A DNA stretch of 64,000 bases, taken from Sinomonas atrocyanea (lineage in GTDB: Bacteria > Actinomycetota > Actinomycetes > Actinomycetales > Micrococcaceae). Shown here in pieces: positions 20,610-31,000 of the stretch (its first letter is position 1; each line of letters starts with the position of its first letter). The notes under the pieces were generated by a model. It did not search any database. It was not told the origin of the DNA and was given only the letters and a program-made list of their open reading frames with translations. The DNA is taken from positions 1 to 64,000 of the forward strand of contig NZ_JAUSRH010000006.1 of NCBI RefSeq assembly GCF_030811715.1, given 5' to 3'. The position numbers were made by a program, and so were the translations under genes.

Positions 20610-22061
20610 CTACTTGCCGAGCTCCGCTCGGAGCTTGGCGCCGAGCTCGGAGTCCACGTTCGTCCAGTACTGGATCGCGCGCTCCTTGATGTCCTCGCGC
20701 TTCACTCCGCCGACCGCACCGGCGATCGTGGTGAGGAAGCGGGCGCGGGCGGCGTCGTCGAACACCTCGCGGTAGAGGATGCCCGGCTGCACGAAGTCGC
20801 CGTCCTCGGCGTGGAGGGAGTGCGCGGCCAGGGTGAGCGCGCCGTCGTTCTCCCAGCCGCCGCCCGCGGCGCCCGCAGCGGGCTCGACGGCGGCGGGGCC
20901 GCCGGCCGAATTCGGGGCGTACACCGGCGTGCTCGGGGAGTTGAAGTGGATGCGCGCCGAGCCGTCCTGGCTGTAGTTGCGCACCTCGCTCTTGGGGGCG
21001 TTCACCGGCAGCTGCGCGTGGTTGGTGCCCACGCGGTAGCGGTGCGCGTCCGCGTAGGAGAAGATGCGCGCCTGGAGCATCTTGTCCGGGGAGGCCGCGA
21101 TGCCCGGCACGAAGTTCGACGGCGCGAACGCGGCCTGCTCGATCTGCGCGAAGTAGTTCTCCGGGTTGCGGTTGAGCTCCATCGTGCCGACCTTGATGAG
21201 CGGGTAGTCCTTCTTGGACCACGTCTTCGTGAGGTCGAACGGGTTGTACCGGTAGGTCTTGGCGTCCTCGTACGGCATGACCTGCACGAAGAGCTCCCAG
21301 CTCGGGAAGCTGCCCTCCTCGATGCTCTCGTAGAGGTCCTGGATGTAGTAGTCGGCGTTCTCGCCGGCGATGCGCTCGGCCTCCTCGCCCGTGAGGTTCT
21401 CGACGCCCTGGTTCGTGTGGAAGTGGTACTTGACCCAGAACCGCTCGCCCTCGGCGTTGATCCACTGGTAGGTGTGCGAGCCGTAGCCCTGCATGTGGCG
21501 CCACGTCTTGGGCAGGCCGCGGTCGCCCATGAGCCACGTGACCTGGTGGGCGGACTCGGGGGAGAGCGTCCAGAAGTCCCACTGCATGTCGGCGTCGCGC
21601 AGGTGGCTGCCCGGGAGGCGCTTCTGGGAGTGGATGAAGTCGGGGAACTTGATGCCGTCGCGGATGAAGAACACCGGGGTGTTGTTGCCCACGAGGTCGT
21701 AGTTGCCCTCGGACGTGTAGAACTTGATCGCGAAGCCGCGCGGGTCGCGCCACGTGTCCGGGGAGCCGTTCTCGCCCGCCACGGAGGAGAAGCGGATGAG
21801 CATCTCGGTCTCGGTGCCCGGCTGGAACAGTGCAGCCTTGGTGTACTTCGAGACGTCCTCGGTGGTCTTGAAGACGCCGAAGGCCCCGCCGCCCTTGGCG
21901 TGGACCACGCGCTCCGGGACGCGCTCGCGGTTGAACTGGGCGAGCTTCTCGACCAGGTAGTGGTCGGTGAGGATGATCGCGCCGTCGGCGCCGACCGACT
22001 GGGCGTGGGCGTCCGAGACGACCGGGGCGCCGGACTGGGTGGTCGAGTAGTTGACCGTCAT
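20610..22061 (-). CDS. katA: Monofunctional haem catalase
   Basis: A 483-residue clade-3-type catalase, the usual length for small-subunit catalases. The distal histidine is in [17 protein letters not shown], the distal asparagine region is [17 protein letters not shown], and the proximal haem tyrosine lies in [19 protein letters not shown]. The ATG at 22061 is preceded by GGAGAG. The gene follows a Fur-family regulator on the same strand after 68 bases, the standard arrangement for peroxide-inducible catalase control. Confidence 0.96.
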   Translation of the reverse strand: MTVNYSTTQSGAPVVSDAHAQSVGADGAIILTDHYLVEKLAQFNRERVPERVVHAKGGGAFGVFKTTEDVSKYTKAALFQPGTETEMLIRFSSVAGENGSPDTWRDPRGFAIKFYTSEGNYDLVGNNTPVFFIRDGIKFPDFIHSQKRLPGSHLRDADMQWDFWTLSPESAHQVTWLMGDRGLPKTWRHMQGYGSHTYQWINAEGERFWVKYHFHTNQGVENLTGEEAERIAGENADYYIQDLYESIEEGSFPSWELFVQVMPYEDAKTYRYNPFDLTKTWSKKDYPLIKVGTMELNRNPENYFAQIEQAAFAPSNFVPGIAASPDKMLQARIFSYADAHRYRVGTNHAQLPVNAPKSEVRNYSQDGSARIHFNSPSTPVYAPNSAGGPAAVEPAAGAAGGGWENDGALTLAAHSLHAEDGDFVQPGILYREVFDDAARARFLTTIAGAVGGVKREDIKERAIQYWTNVDSELGAKLRAELGK

Positions 22062-22129
22062 ATCTCTCCTTCTGTTCCGCGCGTACTGCGCCGTACTGGG
22101 TTCGTGGGACGAAAGGCTGGTGGGCGGTG

Positions 22130-22582
22130 TCAGGCCGCCGGCTCGGGGGCGGGCTTCGCTGCGCACTCGGCGCAGACCCCGACGTAGGTCACGTCCGCGA
22201 TCATGATCGTCATCCCGTGCGTGTCCGAGGGCGTCAGGCAGGGGGCGTGGCCCACGGCGCAGTCGACGTCCTCGACGCGGCCGCAGGCCGAGCAGATCGC
22301 GTGGTGGTGGTTGTCGCCGACCCGGGTCTCGTAGAGCGCGGGGGAGTGCGGCGGCTCGAAGCGGCGCAGCATCCCGAGGTCGGTCAGGTCGCCGAGGACC
22401 ACGTAGACGGACTGCGGGGTGATGTCAGGCAGTTCCTCCCGGGCCGCGGCGAGGATGGCCTCGGCCGAGGAGTGCGGGTGGGACTCGACGGCGTCGAGCA
22501 CCGCGAGGCGCTGCCTGGTCACCCGGCGGCCGTGAGCGCGCAGGGCCGTGGCCCATCCGCTGTGCTCCGTGCTCGGTTCCAT
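22130..22582 (-). CDS. Fur-family (PerR/FurA/CatR-type) peroxide regulator
   Basis: A 150-residue Fur-family repressor. The winged-helix part carries [23 protein letters not shown]; the metal site has [17 protein letters not shown] and the second CXXC is VCAECAAK, giving the four structural-zinc cysteines. Its position upstream of katA makes a peroxide sensor more likely than an iron regulator. A -10 candidate TCTAAT (22594-22589) is 6 bases before the ATG, implying a leaderless mRNA, and a palindrome overlaps the promoter, pointing to autoregulation of fur-katA. Confidence 0.9.
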   Translation of the reverse strand: MEPSTEHSGWATALRAHGRRVTRQRLAVLDAVESHPHSSAEAILAAAREELPDITPQSVYVVLGDLTDLGMLRRFEPPHSPALYETRVGDNHHHAICSACGRVEDVDCAVGHAPCLTPSDTHGMTIMIADVTYVGVCAECAAKPAPEPAA

Positions 22583-22597
22583 GGCCCCATTAGAGCA

Positions 22598-22622
22598 CTT
22601 ATTTTGAGAAGCTCACAATAAG
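22598..22622 (-). promoter_or_regulatory. Fur/PerR-type operator before fur-katA
   Basis: CTTATTTTGAG (22598-22608) and CTCACAATAAG (22612-22622) are inverted with 10 of 11 positions matching and a 3-base centre. It is an AT-rich island in GC-rich DNA and overlaps the -35/spacer region of the fur promoter (minus strand). Confidence 0.75.
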
Positions 22623-22682
22623 GCGAGCCTAAGCTTGCTCCCGGCGTCGGTAGGCTGGACTCGGTCCGGAACGGGGAGGCAC

Positions 22683-23429
22683 ATGGGAGAGTTCGAGGAG
22701 CACCGCCTGGCCGGCGGCGGCCACGAGGTGCGGGTGCGCTCGGGCGGAGAGGGCGCGCGGGACTACGTCCTGGTGCACGGCATCGGCGTCTCGCCCGCGT
22801 ACTTCCGCCCCCTCGCGGAGGAGCTCGCGCTGCGGGACCGCGTGCACGCGGTCGAACTCCCCGGCTTCGGCCACACCCCGAGGCCGCGGCGCCCGCTCGC
22901 GATCGAGGACTTCGCCGCATGCGTCTGGGAGGCCCTCGACGCGCTCGGCGTGGCCGCGCCCGTCCTCGTCGGGCACTCCATGGGAGCGCAGGTGGCCGTC
23001 GAGATGGCCCTCCAGCGGCCCACAGGCCAGCTGCTCGCCCTCCTCGGGCCCACCGTCGACGCGGACGCCCACAGCGTGGTCCGGCAGGGGCTGCGCCTGG
23101 CCTGGGACACGGCGACCGAGCCCCCGGTGGTGGCCGCGACGATCCTGCGCGACTACTTCCGCTGCGGCCTGGCGTGGTACCTCGCCACGCTCCGAGGGAT
23201 GATGCGGCACCGCATCGAGCAGAGGCTCGCGCTCGTCGCGGCGCCCGTGCTGCTGATGCGGGGCTCCCGGGACCGGATCAGCCCCCAGCGGTGGATCGAG
23301 CGCCTGGCCCGGTCCGCCCCGGAGGCGCACGTGCGCGTCGTCCCGCCGCACGCGCATGTGCTCATGTACCGCGGCGCGGCGGCGGTCGCCGACTGCCTGA
23401 GGGCCGAAGCGGCACGGGGCGAGGCATGA
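22683..23429 (+). CDS. Alpha/beta-fold hydrolase
   Basis: A 248-residue alpha/beta hydrolase with oxyanion motif VLVHGIGVS and nucleophile elbow LVGHSMGAQ (Ser near residue 100); the acid and histidine are in MRGSRDRIS and PPHAHVLMY. The frame is open further upstream but the ATG at 22683 has GGGGAGG just before it. It overlaps the next gene by an ATGA, and the two hydrolases are probably translated together. Substrate unknown. Confidence 0.85.
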   Translation: MGEFEEHRLAGGGHEVRVRSGGEGARDYVLVHGIGVSPAYFRPLAEELALRDRVHAVELPGFGHTPRPRRPLAIEDFAACVWEALDALGVAAPVLVGHSMGAQVAVEMALQRPTGQLLALLGPTVDADAHSVVRQGLRLAWDTATEPPVVAATILRDYFRCGLAWYLATLRGMMRHRIEQRLALVAAPVLLMRGSRDRISPQRWIERLARSAPEAHVRVVPPHAHVLMYRGAAAVADCLRAEAARGEA

Positions 23430-24247
23430 GCCGGGCGACGGACGCCCTGCAGGCGGCGCGGCGGGCGTGCGCCCGAGCCGCCTGGGTCACCGGCGGCATC
23501 GCCCTCGACGCCGCCTACGCCACGGCCCGGCAGGCTGCCGCCTTCCGGGCGCGCGGCGGCGGCCGGCGGGTGGCCACGGGGCCCGAAGGCAGCCCCACCG
23601 TGCGCACGACGTCGGAGCCTCCCCGCGGGGGCCGCCCGCCCGCCGTCGTGCTCATCCCCGGCATCTACGAGCCGGCGGCATTCCTCGATCCCCTCCGCGC
23701 CCGGCTCGAGGAGCGCGGGCACGTGGTCGCGGTGGTCGAGGAGCTCGGCTGGAACCTGCGCACGGTCCCCGACTCGGCCGCCCTCGTCGCCGAGAGGCTC
23801 CGCGAGCTCGGGCTCGCCGGCGTGCTGATCCTGGCCCACTCGAAGGGCGGCCTCATCGGCAAGGAGCTCCTCGTCACCGAGCCGTCCCTCGCCCGCGGCA
23901 TGGTCTCGATCTCGACCCCCTACGGCGGCCATCCCTTCTCGCGCATCGCGCCCACGCCGGCCCTGCGGGCCTTCCGCGCCACGGACCCCGTGATGCTCGC
24001 GCTCGCGGCCGAACGCGCCGCCAACGCCTCCATCGTGTCCATCAGCGCCGAGGTCGATCCGATCGTGATCGGCGGGACCTGGCTCGAGGGCGCGCGCAAC
24101 ATCTGCCTGCCTGTGGTGGGCCACTTCCGGATCCTGTCCCACCCGGCCTTCCTCACGCTCCTCGACGAGCTGCTCGACGAGGCAGGCGCCGGCGGAAAAT
24201 CCCCGCCACCCAGCGGAACCAAGCAGCAGGGCCGAATCGTTGAGTAG
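23426..24247 (+). CDS. Lipase-like alpha/beta hydrolase
   Basis: A 273-residue hydrolase of the lipase/PGAP1-like group. PAVVLIPGIYEPAAFLDPL gives the oxyanion region and ILAHSKGGLIG the nucleophile elbow (Ser in HSKG). A histidine in VVGHFRIL near the C-terminus could complete the triad. The N-terminal ~75 residues are Ala/Arg-rich without a clear signal peptide. The start is fixed by the ATGA overlap with the hydrolase upstream. The gene ends 12 bases before htpX. Confidence 0.78.
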   Translation: MSRATDALQAARRACARAAWVTGGIALDAAYATARQAAAFRARGGGRRVATGPEGSPTVRTTSEPPRGGRPPAVVLIPGIYEPAAFLDPLRARLEERGHVVAVVEELGWNLRTVPDSAALVAERLRELGLAGVLILAHSKGGLIGKELLVTEPSLARGMVSISTPYGGHPFSRIAPTPALRAFRATDPVMLALAAERAANASIVSISAEVDPIVIGGTWLEGARNICLPVVGHFRILSHPAFLTLLDELLDEAGAGGKSPPPSGTKQQGRIVE

Positions 24248-24259
24248 GCGGAGGTAACC

Positions 24260-25141
24260 GTGCACAACCACTACAACGGGCTCAAGACGGCGGCGCTCTT
24301 CGGCGTGCTCTGGGCGGTCCTGCTGGGCATCGGCGGTCTCGTGGGCGTCTGGTCCCGCAGCGGCTCGCCCGTCCTGATCTTCGCCGGCCTCGGCCTGATC
24401 ATGACGTTCTACAGCTACTGGAACAGCGACAAGATCGCGCTGCGCTCCATGCAGGCCTACCCCGTGACGGAGCAGCAGGCGCCGGGGCTGTACCAGATCG
24501 TGCGCGAGCTCTCCCAGCGCGCCAACCAGCCGATGCCGCGCATCTACATCTCCCCGACGGAGTCCCCGAACGCCTTCGCCACGGGCCGCAATCCGCGCAA
24601 CGCCGCGGTGTGCTGCACCGAGGGCATCCTGCGGCTGCTCGATGCCCGCGAGCTGCGGGGCGTGCTCGGCCACGAGCTCATGCACGTCTACAACCGGGAC
24701 ATCCTCACCTCCTCGATCGCGGCCGCTGTCGCCGGCGTCATCACCTCGGTGGCCCAGTTCGCCATGTTCTTCGGCGGCGGGGACCGGGACCGGAACGCGA
24801 ACCCCTTCGCGCTCCTCATCCTCAGCCTGCTCGCCCCATTCGCCGCCTCGCTCATCCAGCTCGCGATCTCCCGCACCCGCGAGTACGACGCCGACGAGGA
24901 CGGGTCCCAGCTCACCGGCGACCCGCTCGCCCTCGCCTCAGCCCTGCGCAAGATCGAGGGCGGGGTGCGCCTCGCGCCGCTGCCCGCGGACGACCAGAAG
25001 CTGGTGAACACCTCGCACCTCATGATCGCCAACCCCTTCCGCGGCGGGGCGGGGCTCACCCGGCTGTTCGCCACCCACCCGCCGATGGCGGACAGGATCG
25101 TGCGCCTCGAGCGGATGGCCGGCCGCGAACTCGGCCGCTGA
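24260..25141 (+). CDS. htpX: Membrane zinc protease HtpX
   Basis: A 293-residue M48 metalloprotease for quality control of membrane proteins. Two transmembrane segments lie in the first 55 residues ([17 protein letters not shown] and a second to about residue 53), two more around residues 150-205. The zinc site is [12 protein letters not shown] with the downstream glutamate in [13 protein letters not shown] start behind GGAGGTAAC. It follows the two hydrolase genes closely and may be in their operon. Confidence 0.94.
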   Translation: MHNHYNGLKTAALFGVLWAVLLGIGGLVGVWSRSGSPVLIFAGLGLIMTFYSYWNSDKIALRSMQAYPVTEQQAPGLYQIVRELSQRANQPMPRIYISPTESPNAFATGRNPRNAAVCCTEGILRLLDARELRGVLGHELMHVYNRDILTSSIAAAVAGVITSVAQFAMFFGGGDRDRNANPFALLILSLLAPFAASLIQLAISRTREYDADEDGSQLTGDPLALASALRKIEGGVRLAPLPADDQKLVNTSHLMIANPFRGGAGLTRLFATHPPMADRIVRLERMAGRELGR

Positions 25142-25160
25142 CGCCGGGCCCGCACGCTCC

Positions 25161-26156
25161 ATGAAGATCGCGGTCATCGGAGCGGGCGCGATCGGCGGCA
25201 CCCTCGCGGCCCTCCTGGACCGCGCGGGGCACAGCGTCGAAGTGACCGCGCGGGGCGAGCGCCTCGCGGCGATCAGGGCCGGCGGGCTCCGGCTCACCGG
25301 CCGATGGGGCGAGCACCGCGCACACGTCGCCGCCGGCGAGCGGCTCACGGCCGCCCCAGACCTCGCGCTCCTGTGCGTGAAGGCCCAGGACGAGCGTGCG
25401 GCCCTGCGCGCCAACGAGGCCGCGCTCGCCGGCGTCCCGCTCGTCGTGGTCCAGAACGGGCTCGACGGCGCGGCCGGTGCCCGAGGCGTCCACACCGGCC
25501 CCGCCATCGGGGCCATCGCCTTCTTCAGCGCCGACTGCCCGGTGCCCGGGGAGGCCCGGGTGCTCGTCCCGGGGCCCCTGTACCTCGGCTCGGGGTCCGC
25601 GCCGCCCTCGGCCGAGGCCGACGCCGCCGCCCGGGTGCTGTCCACGGCGATCCAGACCCGGGCCGTGGCCAACTTCGCCGGGTGCCAGTGGACCAAACTC
25701 GTGGTCAACCAGATCAACGCCATGCCGGCCATCACCGGCCTCAGCGTCCAGGAGACCCTCGCCGAGCCGGGGCTGCGGCGGATCATCCTCGCGAGCATGC
25801 GCGAGGCCCTCCGCACGGGGCGGCGCGAGGGCGTCACGTTCGGATCCCTCGAAGGCATGACCCCTCTCGCCCTGGGCATCCTCCGGTCCGCGCCCGCCCC
25901 GGTGGCCGGCGCCCTCCTGCGCATCATGGGCCGCCGGCTCGGCCGCGAGCCGGTCCTCGGCTCGACCCTGCAGAGCGTCCAGCGGGGCCTGCCCACCGAG
26001 ATCGACCACCTCAACGGCGCCATCGTCGCGCGGGCCCGCGCCCTCGGTGCCGACGCCCCCGTGAACGCCGCGATGACCGCGCTCGTCCACGAGGTCGAGA
26101 TCGACCACCGCTTCCGTACCCCCCACGAGGTCATCCGCCGGATCCGGCTCCCGTAG
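25161..26156 (+). CDS. panE: 2-dehydropantoate 2-reductase family protein
   Basis: A 331-residue ketopantoate reductase: NADPH-binding MKIAVIGAGAIGGTLAALL at the N-terminus, the catalytic lysine/asparagine region FAGCQWTKLVVNQINAMPA, and TEIDHLNGAIV near the C-terminus. The family reduces 2-dehydropantoate to pantoate for coenzyme A, although many bacteria carry extra paralogues with other substrates. It starts 19 bases after htpX and ends before a hairpin. Confidence 0.88.
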   Translation: MKIAVIGAGAIGGTLAALLDRAGHSVEVTARGERLAAIRAGGLRLTGRWGEHRAHVAAGERLTAAPDLALLCVKAQDERAALRANEAALAGVPLVVVQNGLDGAAGARGVHTGPAIGAIAFFSADCPVPGEARVLVPGPLYLGSGSAPPSAEADAAARVLSTAIQTRAVANFAGCQWTKLVVNQINAMPAITGLSVQETLAEPGLRRIILASMREALRTGRREGVTFGSLEGMTPLALGILRSAPAPVAGALLRIMGRRLGREPVLGSTLQSVQRGLPTEIDHLNGAIVARARALGADAPVNAAMTALVHEVEIDHRFRTPHEVIRRIRLP

Positions 26157-26178
26157 CCGGCCCCCGCGGGCGGCGGGA

Positions 26179-26211
26179 CGGACGACGGCGGCGCGCGGCC
26201 GGCGTCGTCCG
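26179..26211 (+). terminator. Hairpin terminator after panE
   Basis: CGGACGACG (26179-26187) pairs with CGTCGTCCG (26203-26211); GCGGG and CCCGC extend the stem outside with one mismatch. It ends the hydrolase-htpX-panE group. Confidence 0.6.
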
Positions 26212-26255
26212 CCCCGCGTGCCGGGCGGGGCCGATGCCGAGGCTAGGCTGTTGCG

Positions 26256-27527
26256 GTGCGCAACTATCTGGCCGACACGAGTCCCCTCACGGAGAGCCCG
26301 GAGTTCAGGCGCCTCTGGTTCGGCCAGCTGCTGAGCATCCTCGGATCCCAGCTGACGGTCACGGCCGTGAGCCTGCAGATCTACGACCTCACGCGCTCGA
26401 GCTTCAATGTGGGACTGCTCGGGCTCGTGGCCCTCGTCCCGTTCGTGTTCGCGGGCCTCTACGGCGGTGCGATCGTGGACGCCCACGACCGCCGCACGGT
26501 CGCGATCGCCTCCTCGTGGCTCCTGTGGGGCACGAGCGCGCTCATCGCGCTCCAGGCGTGGCTTCGCCTCGAGAACGTCCTGCTCATCTACCTGCTCGTG
26601 GGCCTCCAGGCCCTCGGCACGGGCCTGAACATGCCCGCCCGCAGCGCGATCATCCCGCGGCTCCTGCGTCCCGAGAAGCTCGCGGCGGCCAACGCGCTGA
26701 ACATGATCACCTTCGGCCTCGGCGGCGCCGCCGGACCGCTGCTCGCCGGCGCGCTCGTGGCGTCGGTGGGCTACGGATGGACCTACACCTTCGACGTGCT
26801 CAGCTTCACCGTGGCGATGTGGGCGCTGTTCCGCCTGCCGCCGCTGCCGCCCGAGGGCGCGGTGCGGCGGGCCGGAATCCGCTCCGTCGCCGAGGGGTTC
26901 CAGTTCCTCGGCACGCGGCCCAACATCCGCATGACGTTCCTGATCGACATCTGCGCCATGGTCTTCGCGATGCCGCGCGCCGTGCTCCCGGCCGTCGCGG
27001 CCCTCGCCCTCGGCGGCGGCGCGGCCACGGCGGGCGCCCTCCTGGCCGGCATCGCCGCCGGCACGTTCCTGGGCGGCCTGTTCTCGGGGCCGGTCGCGCG
27101 GCTGCGCTGGCAGGGCCGCGGCGTCCAGTGGTCCGTGGTGGCGTGGGGCGCGAGCATCCTCGCGCTGGGGATCGTGGTGCTCTCGGCCGGGCGCACCTCC
27201 CCGGACGCGCCGACGTGGTGGGTGCTGCCCGCGATGCTCTGCATGGTCGCGGCGGGCGCGGCCGACTCCGTGAGCGCCGCCCTGCGCTCCACCATCCTGC
27301 AGGCGGCCACGCCGGACTCGATGCGCGGGCGCCTGCAGGGCGTGTTCACCGTGGTGGTCGGCGGCGGCCCGCGCCTCGGGGACGTGTTCTCCGGCGGGAT
27401 GGCCTCGTGGCTCGGCGAGGGCACCTCGATCGTGGTCGGCGCCCTCGTGTGCATCGCCCTCGTCTGGGTGCTGCACGTGGCGCAGCCGGGGTTTGCGCGC
27501 TACGACGCGGAGCACCCCACCCCCTAG
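26256..27527 (+). CDS. MFS transporter, EntS/exporter-like
   Basis: A 423-residue major-facilitator protein with about 12 helices. FGQLLSILGSQLTVTAVSLQ and the A-loop GLYGGAIVDAHDRRTVAIAS place it with EntS/multidrug-type exporters. A -10 box TAGGCT (26243-26248) is 7 bases before the GTG start, so it is likely leaderless. Its stop overlaps the stop of the convergent SufU-like gene by a few bases. Substrate unknown; no siderophore genes are near. Confidence 0.85.
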   Translation: MRNYLADTSPLTESPEFRRLWFGQLLSILGSQLTVTAVSLQIYDLTRSSFNVGLLGLVALVPFVFAGLYGGAIVDAHDRRTVAIASSWLLWGTSALIALQAWLRLENVLLIYLLVGLQALGTGLNMPARSAIIPRLLRPEKLAAANALNMITFGLGGAAGPLLAGALVASVGYGWTYTFDVLSFTVAMWALFRLPPLPPEGAVRRAGIRSVAEGFQFLGTRPNIRMTFLIDICAMVFAMPRAVLPAVAALALGGGAATAGALLAGIAAGTFLGGLFSGPVARLRWQGRGVQWSVVAWGASILALGIVVLSAGRTSPDAPTWWVLPAMLCMVAAGAADSVSAALRSTILQAATPDSMRGRLQGVFTVVVGGGPRLGDVFSGGMASWLGEGTSIVVGALVCIALVWVLHVAQPGFARYDAEHPTP

Positions 27528-28042
27528 CGGCGAGCCTCCAGGAGCGTCTGGGCTGCGGTCCAGGGCAGGAGGATGCAGCGGCGCCGCAGAGGAGCGACGG
27601 CCAGCTCAGCGAGCGCGAGCAGCGGCCCGGCGCAGGAGTCCTGGACGAAGGCCTCGTCGGAGCCCGGGGCTGGCCCGTCCGCTCCGACCCCCGTGAGCCG
27701 AGGGAGGGCTGACCGGTCCAGCGGCCGGCCGACCTCGCGGGCCGGGACCAGGACGGCGAGCAGGGCCGCAGCGTCCCGCGGCGCCATCGAGCGCACGGTG
27801 GCGGCCAGGAGCGACGCGGACGCACGCGAGAGGGTGCAGCCGCTGGCCGCTCCGCGGAGCACAGCCACCCCGTCCTCGACTGTCAGGGCCAGGTCCACCC
27901 TGTCGCCGCAGGTCGGGTTGACCCGCTCCAGACGCCGCGCATGGCGCAGGCCGTCTCCGTCGCCGAGAGGCGCCAGGCCGGGGGTGGTCCCTCCGTGCTG
28001 CCCGATGATCGCGAGGAGCTCCTCGCGGTCGAGGGCGTTCAT
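27524..28042 (-). CDS. SufU/IscU-like Fe-S cluster scaffold, purine-locus copy
   Basis: A 172-residue NifU_N-type scaffold. RVNPTCGDRVDL gives Cys45 and Asp47, ASGCTLSRASASLL gives Cys69, and LRRRCILLPW gives Cys156: the four metal/cluster ligands of SufU. The spacing between the second and third cysteine is longer than I expect for SufU. Its ATG overlaps the stop of the xanthine dehydrogenase gene (ATGA), so it is translationally coupled to an enzyme that needs two 2Fe-2S clusters. I infer it is a dedicated scaffold for that enzyme; a general SUF role is the alternative. No sufBCDS genes are adjacent. Confidence 0.85.
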   Translation of the reverse strand: MNALDREELLAIIGQHGGTTPGLAPLGDGDGLRHARRLERVNPTCGDRVDLALTVEDGVAVLRGAASGCTLSRASASLLAATVRSMAPRDAAALLAVLVPAREVGRPLDRSALPRLTGVGADGPAPGSDEAFVQDSCAGPLLALAELAVAPLRRRCILLPWTAAQTLLEARR

Positions 28043-31000
28043 CGGGGCCCCTCCGCGTCACGGACCCGCGGCGTCTGCTGCTCCTCGCGGGCGCGCAGTG
28101 CCGCATGGATGGTGTCGCGGGCGATCGGCGTGGTCGTGAAACGGATGCCGATGGCGTCGGCGATGGCGTTCGCCATGGCCGGCGCCACCGGGTTGAACGG
28201 CGACTCGCTCATGGACTTGGCCCCGCGGGGTCCCAGGGAGTCCTCGGTGTCGGCGAAGTACACCTCGCTGCGGGGGATGTCCGCGAAGGTCGGCACGTGG
28301 TACTGGCGCAGGATGTCGGAGGTGACCCGGCCGGCGTCGTCGATGCGGACCTGCTCGTGCAGCACCGCGCCGATGGCCTGGGCGATGCCGCCCTCGACCT
28401 GGCCGCGGCACTGGTGCGGGTTCATGACCTTCCCGGCATCGGCCGCCTGGACCGACTGCAGGATGCGCAGCTCGCCGGTGCCCGTGTTGACCGCCACGCG
28501 GAAGCCGTGGACGTTGAAGGACACCGACCTCGGGGTGCCGCCCCAGTGGCCCCGCCCCACGTAGCGCTCCTCATCGCTGCCCTCGGCCACGTCGCCGAGC
28601 AGTGCATCGAGCTCCACGTCGCCGTGCGGGGTGTGCACCACGGGTCCCGCGATCTCGCATTGCGCCGGGTCGCTGCGGGTGCGCGCTGCCGCGGCCTCAC
28701 GGATCGTGTCCGCCAGCTCTCGGGCGGCGGCGTCGGTGGCGCGGCCGGCCACGACTGTCCCCGTGGATCCGAAGGCCCCCGTGTCGTGCTCCACGAGGTC
28801 GGAGTCGGACTGGCGCAGGACCACGTGCTCGGTGGTGGTCCCCAGCGCGGTGGCCACCAGCTGCGCATGCACCGTGGAGGTCCCGTTGCCGAACTCGGCG
28901 GTGCCCACCCGGGCCTCGTACCGTCCTCCGGGCAGCAGGCGGACGCGGGCGTGCGCGTGGTGGCCGCGCGGCGGCACCGTGTCGATCATGGCGATCGCCG
29001 TGCCCTCGCCGACCTTCCACTCCGGTCCGAGCGGGGTGCTGTGCCCGGCGGCCTCCGCCGCCGCCTCGCGGCCACGGCCGCGGGCCAGCGCATCGCGGAC
29101 CAGGTCGATGCACTGGTCGAGCCCGTAGCTGCCGAAGTGGACGTCCTCCTCGGGCTGCTCGTGCATCGAGATCATCGGGTCCTCGATGCCCACGACGTTG
29201 CGCCGGCGGAATTCGAGGGGGTCCAGGCCCAGCTGGCGGGCGAGCTCGGACATGGCGGACTCGACGGCGAAGATCATCTGGCTCAGCCCGTACCCGCGGA
29301 ACGCGCCCGACGGCACGTTGTTGGTGTAGACCACGCACGCGTCGACCTTCTTGTTCGGGGCGCGGTAGACCGAGAGGGACTCCCCGCAGCCGTGGAACAT
29401 CACCCCCGGCCCGTGGTTGCCGTAGGCCCCGGTGTCGACGCGGACGTCCACGCCCAGCGCCGTGAGCCGGCCCTCGGCGTCGGCGCCGGCCCGGACGCGG
29501 ATCCTGAAGGGATGGCGCACGGTGGTGGCGGTGAACACCTCGCTGCGCGAGAGCTCCACCTTGACCGGCCGGCCGGTGGCCAGTGTGGCCAGGGCTGCCA
29601 GATCCTCGGTGAGCACTTCCTGCTTCCCGCCGAAGCCGCCCCCCACCCGCTCGCAGAACACCCGGACCCTGTCCTGGGGCAGGCCGAGGATGCGGGAGAG
29701 CGTGCGGCGGACGAGGAAGGGGACCTGGGTGCTGGAGCGCACCACGAGCCGGCCCTCCTCGTCGGTCCACGCGATGGAGCCGTGCGTCTCGAGCGCCACG
29801 TGGGAGAGGCGGTGGGTGCGGTAGGTGTCCTCGTGGACCACCGCCGCTGCCGCGAGGCCCTCCTCCAGGCTGCCGATCTCGCCGTGGGCCACGGCGAGGA
29901 TGTTCCGCTCTGGATCGGCGATGCGCGAGTCCTCGGCGTCGCGCCCGGCGTGGAGGGCGGGCGCGCCCGGGGCGTCCGCCTGCTCGGGATCCAGGACCAC
30001 CGGGAGCACCTCGTAGCGGACCTCCATGAGCCGGGCTGCCCGATCGGCCGCCCGAGGGGTCTCGGCGACGACGAGGGCGACGCGCTGCCCGACGTGGCGC
30101 ACCACGTCGTCGAGGATGCGAGTGTCGTCGGGATCATCGGTGTGCAGCTCGTGCTGCGCCGAGGAGAACCGGACGGCGGGCGCGTCCTCGTGGGTCAGGA
30201 CGGCCACGACTCCGGGCTCCCGGAGCGCACGGGAGGAATCGATGCCCAGCACCCGGGCGTGGGCGTGCGGGGAGCGCACGATCGCCGCGTGCAGCAGCGG
30301 GGCCGGCAGGTCCGCGGGGCCGACGTCCATGGTGTAGCGCACCGTGCCCGTGACCACGCCGGGGCCCTGGGGCGCTCCGGTGCTGGCGCCGACCCCGCCA
30401 TAGCCGTCCTCCACGTTCACACGCCCGTGCACGGCGTCCTCGATCGAGCGGTAGCCGGTGCACCGGCACAGGTTGCCCTTGAGGCTGCGGGGCAGGTTCG
30501 AGCGCTCCCGGTCGGTGAAGGCGGAGGCGGTCATGATCATGCCGGCGGTGCAGAAGCCGCACTGGAACCCCCCGGCCCGCAGGAACGCCTCCTGCGTCGG
30601 GTGCAGGTGCTCGGGCGTCCCCAGGCCCTGGATGGTCGTCACCGTGCGGCCGGAGGCCCGGTGGGCCGGGTAGATGCAGCTGTGCACGGGGGCGCCGTCC
30701 ACGTGGACGGTGCAGGCGCCGCAGTCCCCGGCATCGCAGCCCTTCTTCACGCCGAGGGCACCGTTGTCGCGGAGCCAGGTGCGCAGGCACTGCCCCGGTT
30801 CGGGGCGGACGGGCACGGTGCGGCCGTCGACGACGGCCTCGCCGTCGCGGGGCGGCGGGGAGACGGGATCGCCGGTGGTCCTTTCCACGGTGATGTCGCC
30901 GGTGGTGTGCGCTGCCGCGGCGGACGTGCCGGGCAGCAGTTCGACGAGGATCTCTTCCCCGAGGCGATGGGTCATGGCGCGCCGCCATTCGGGGGCGCCG

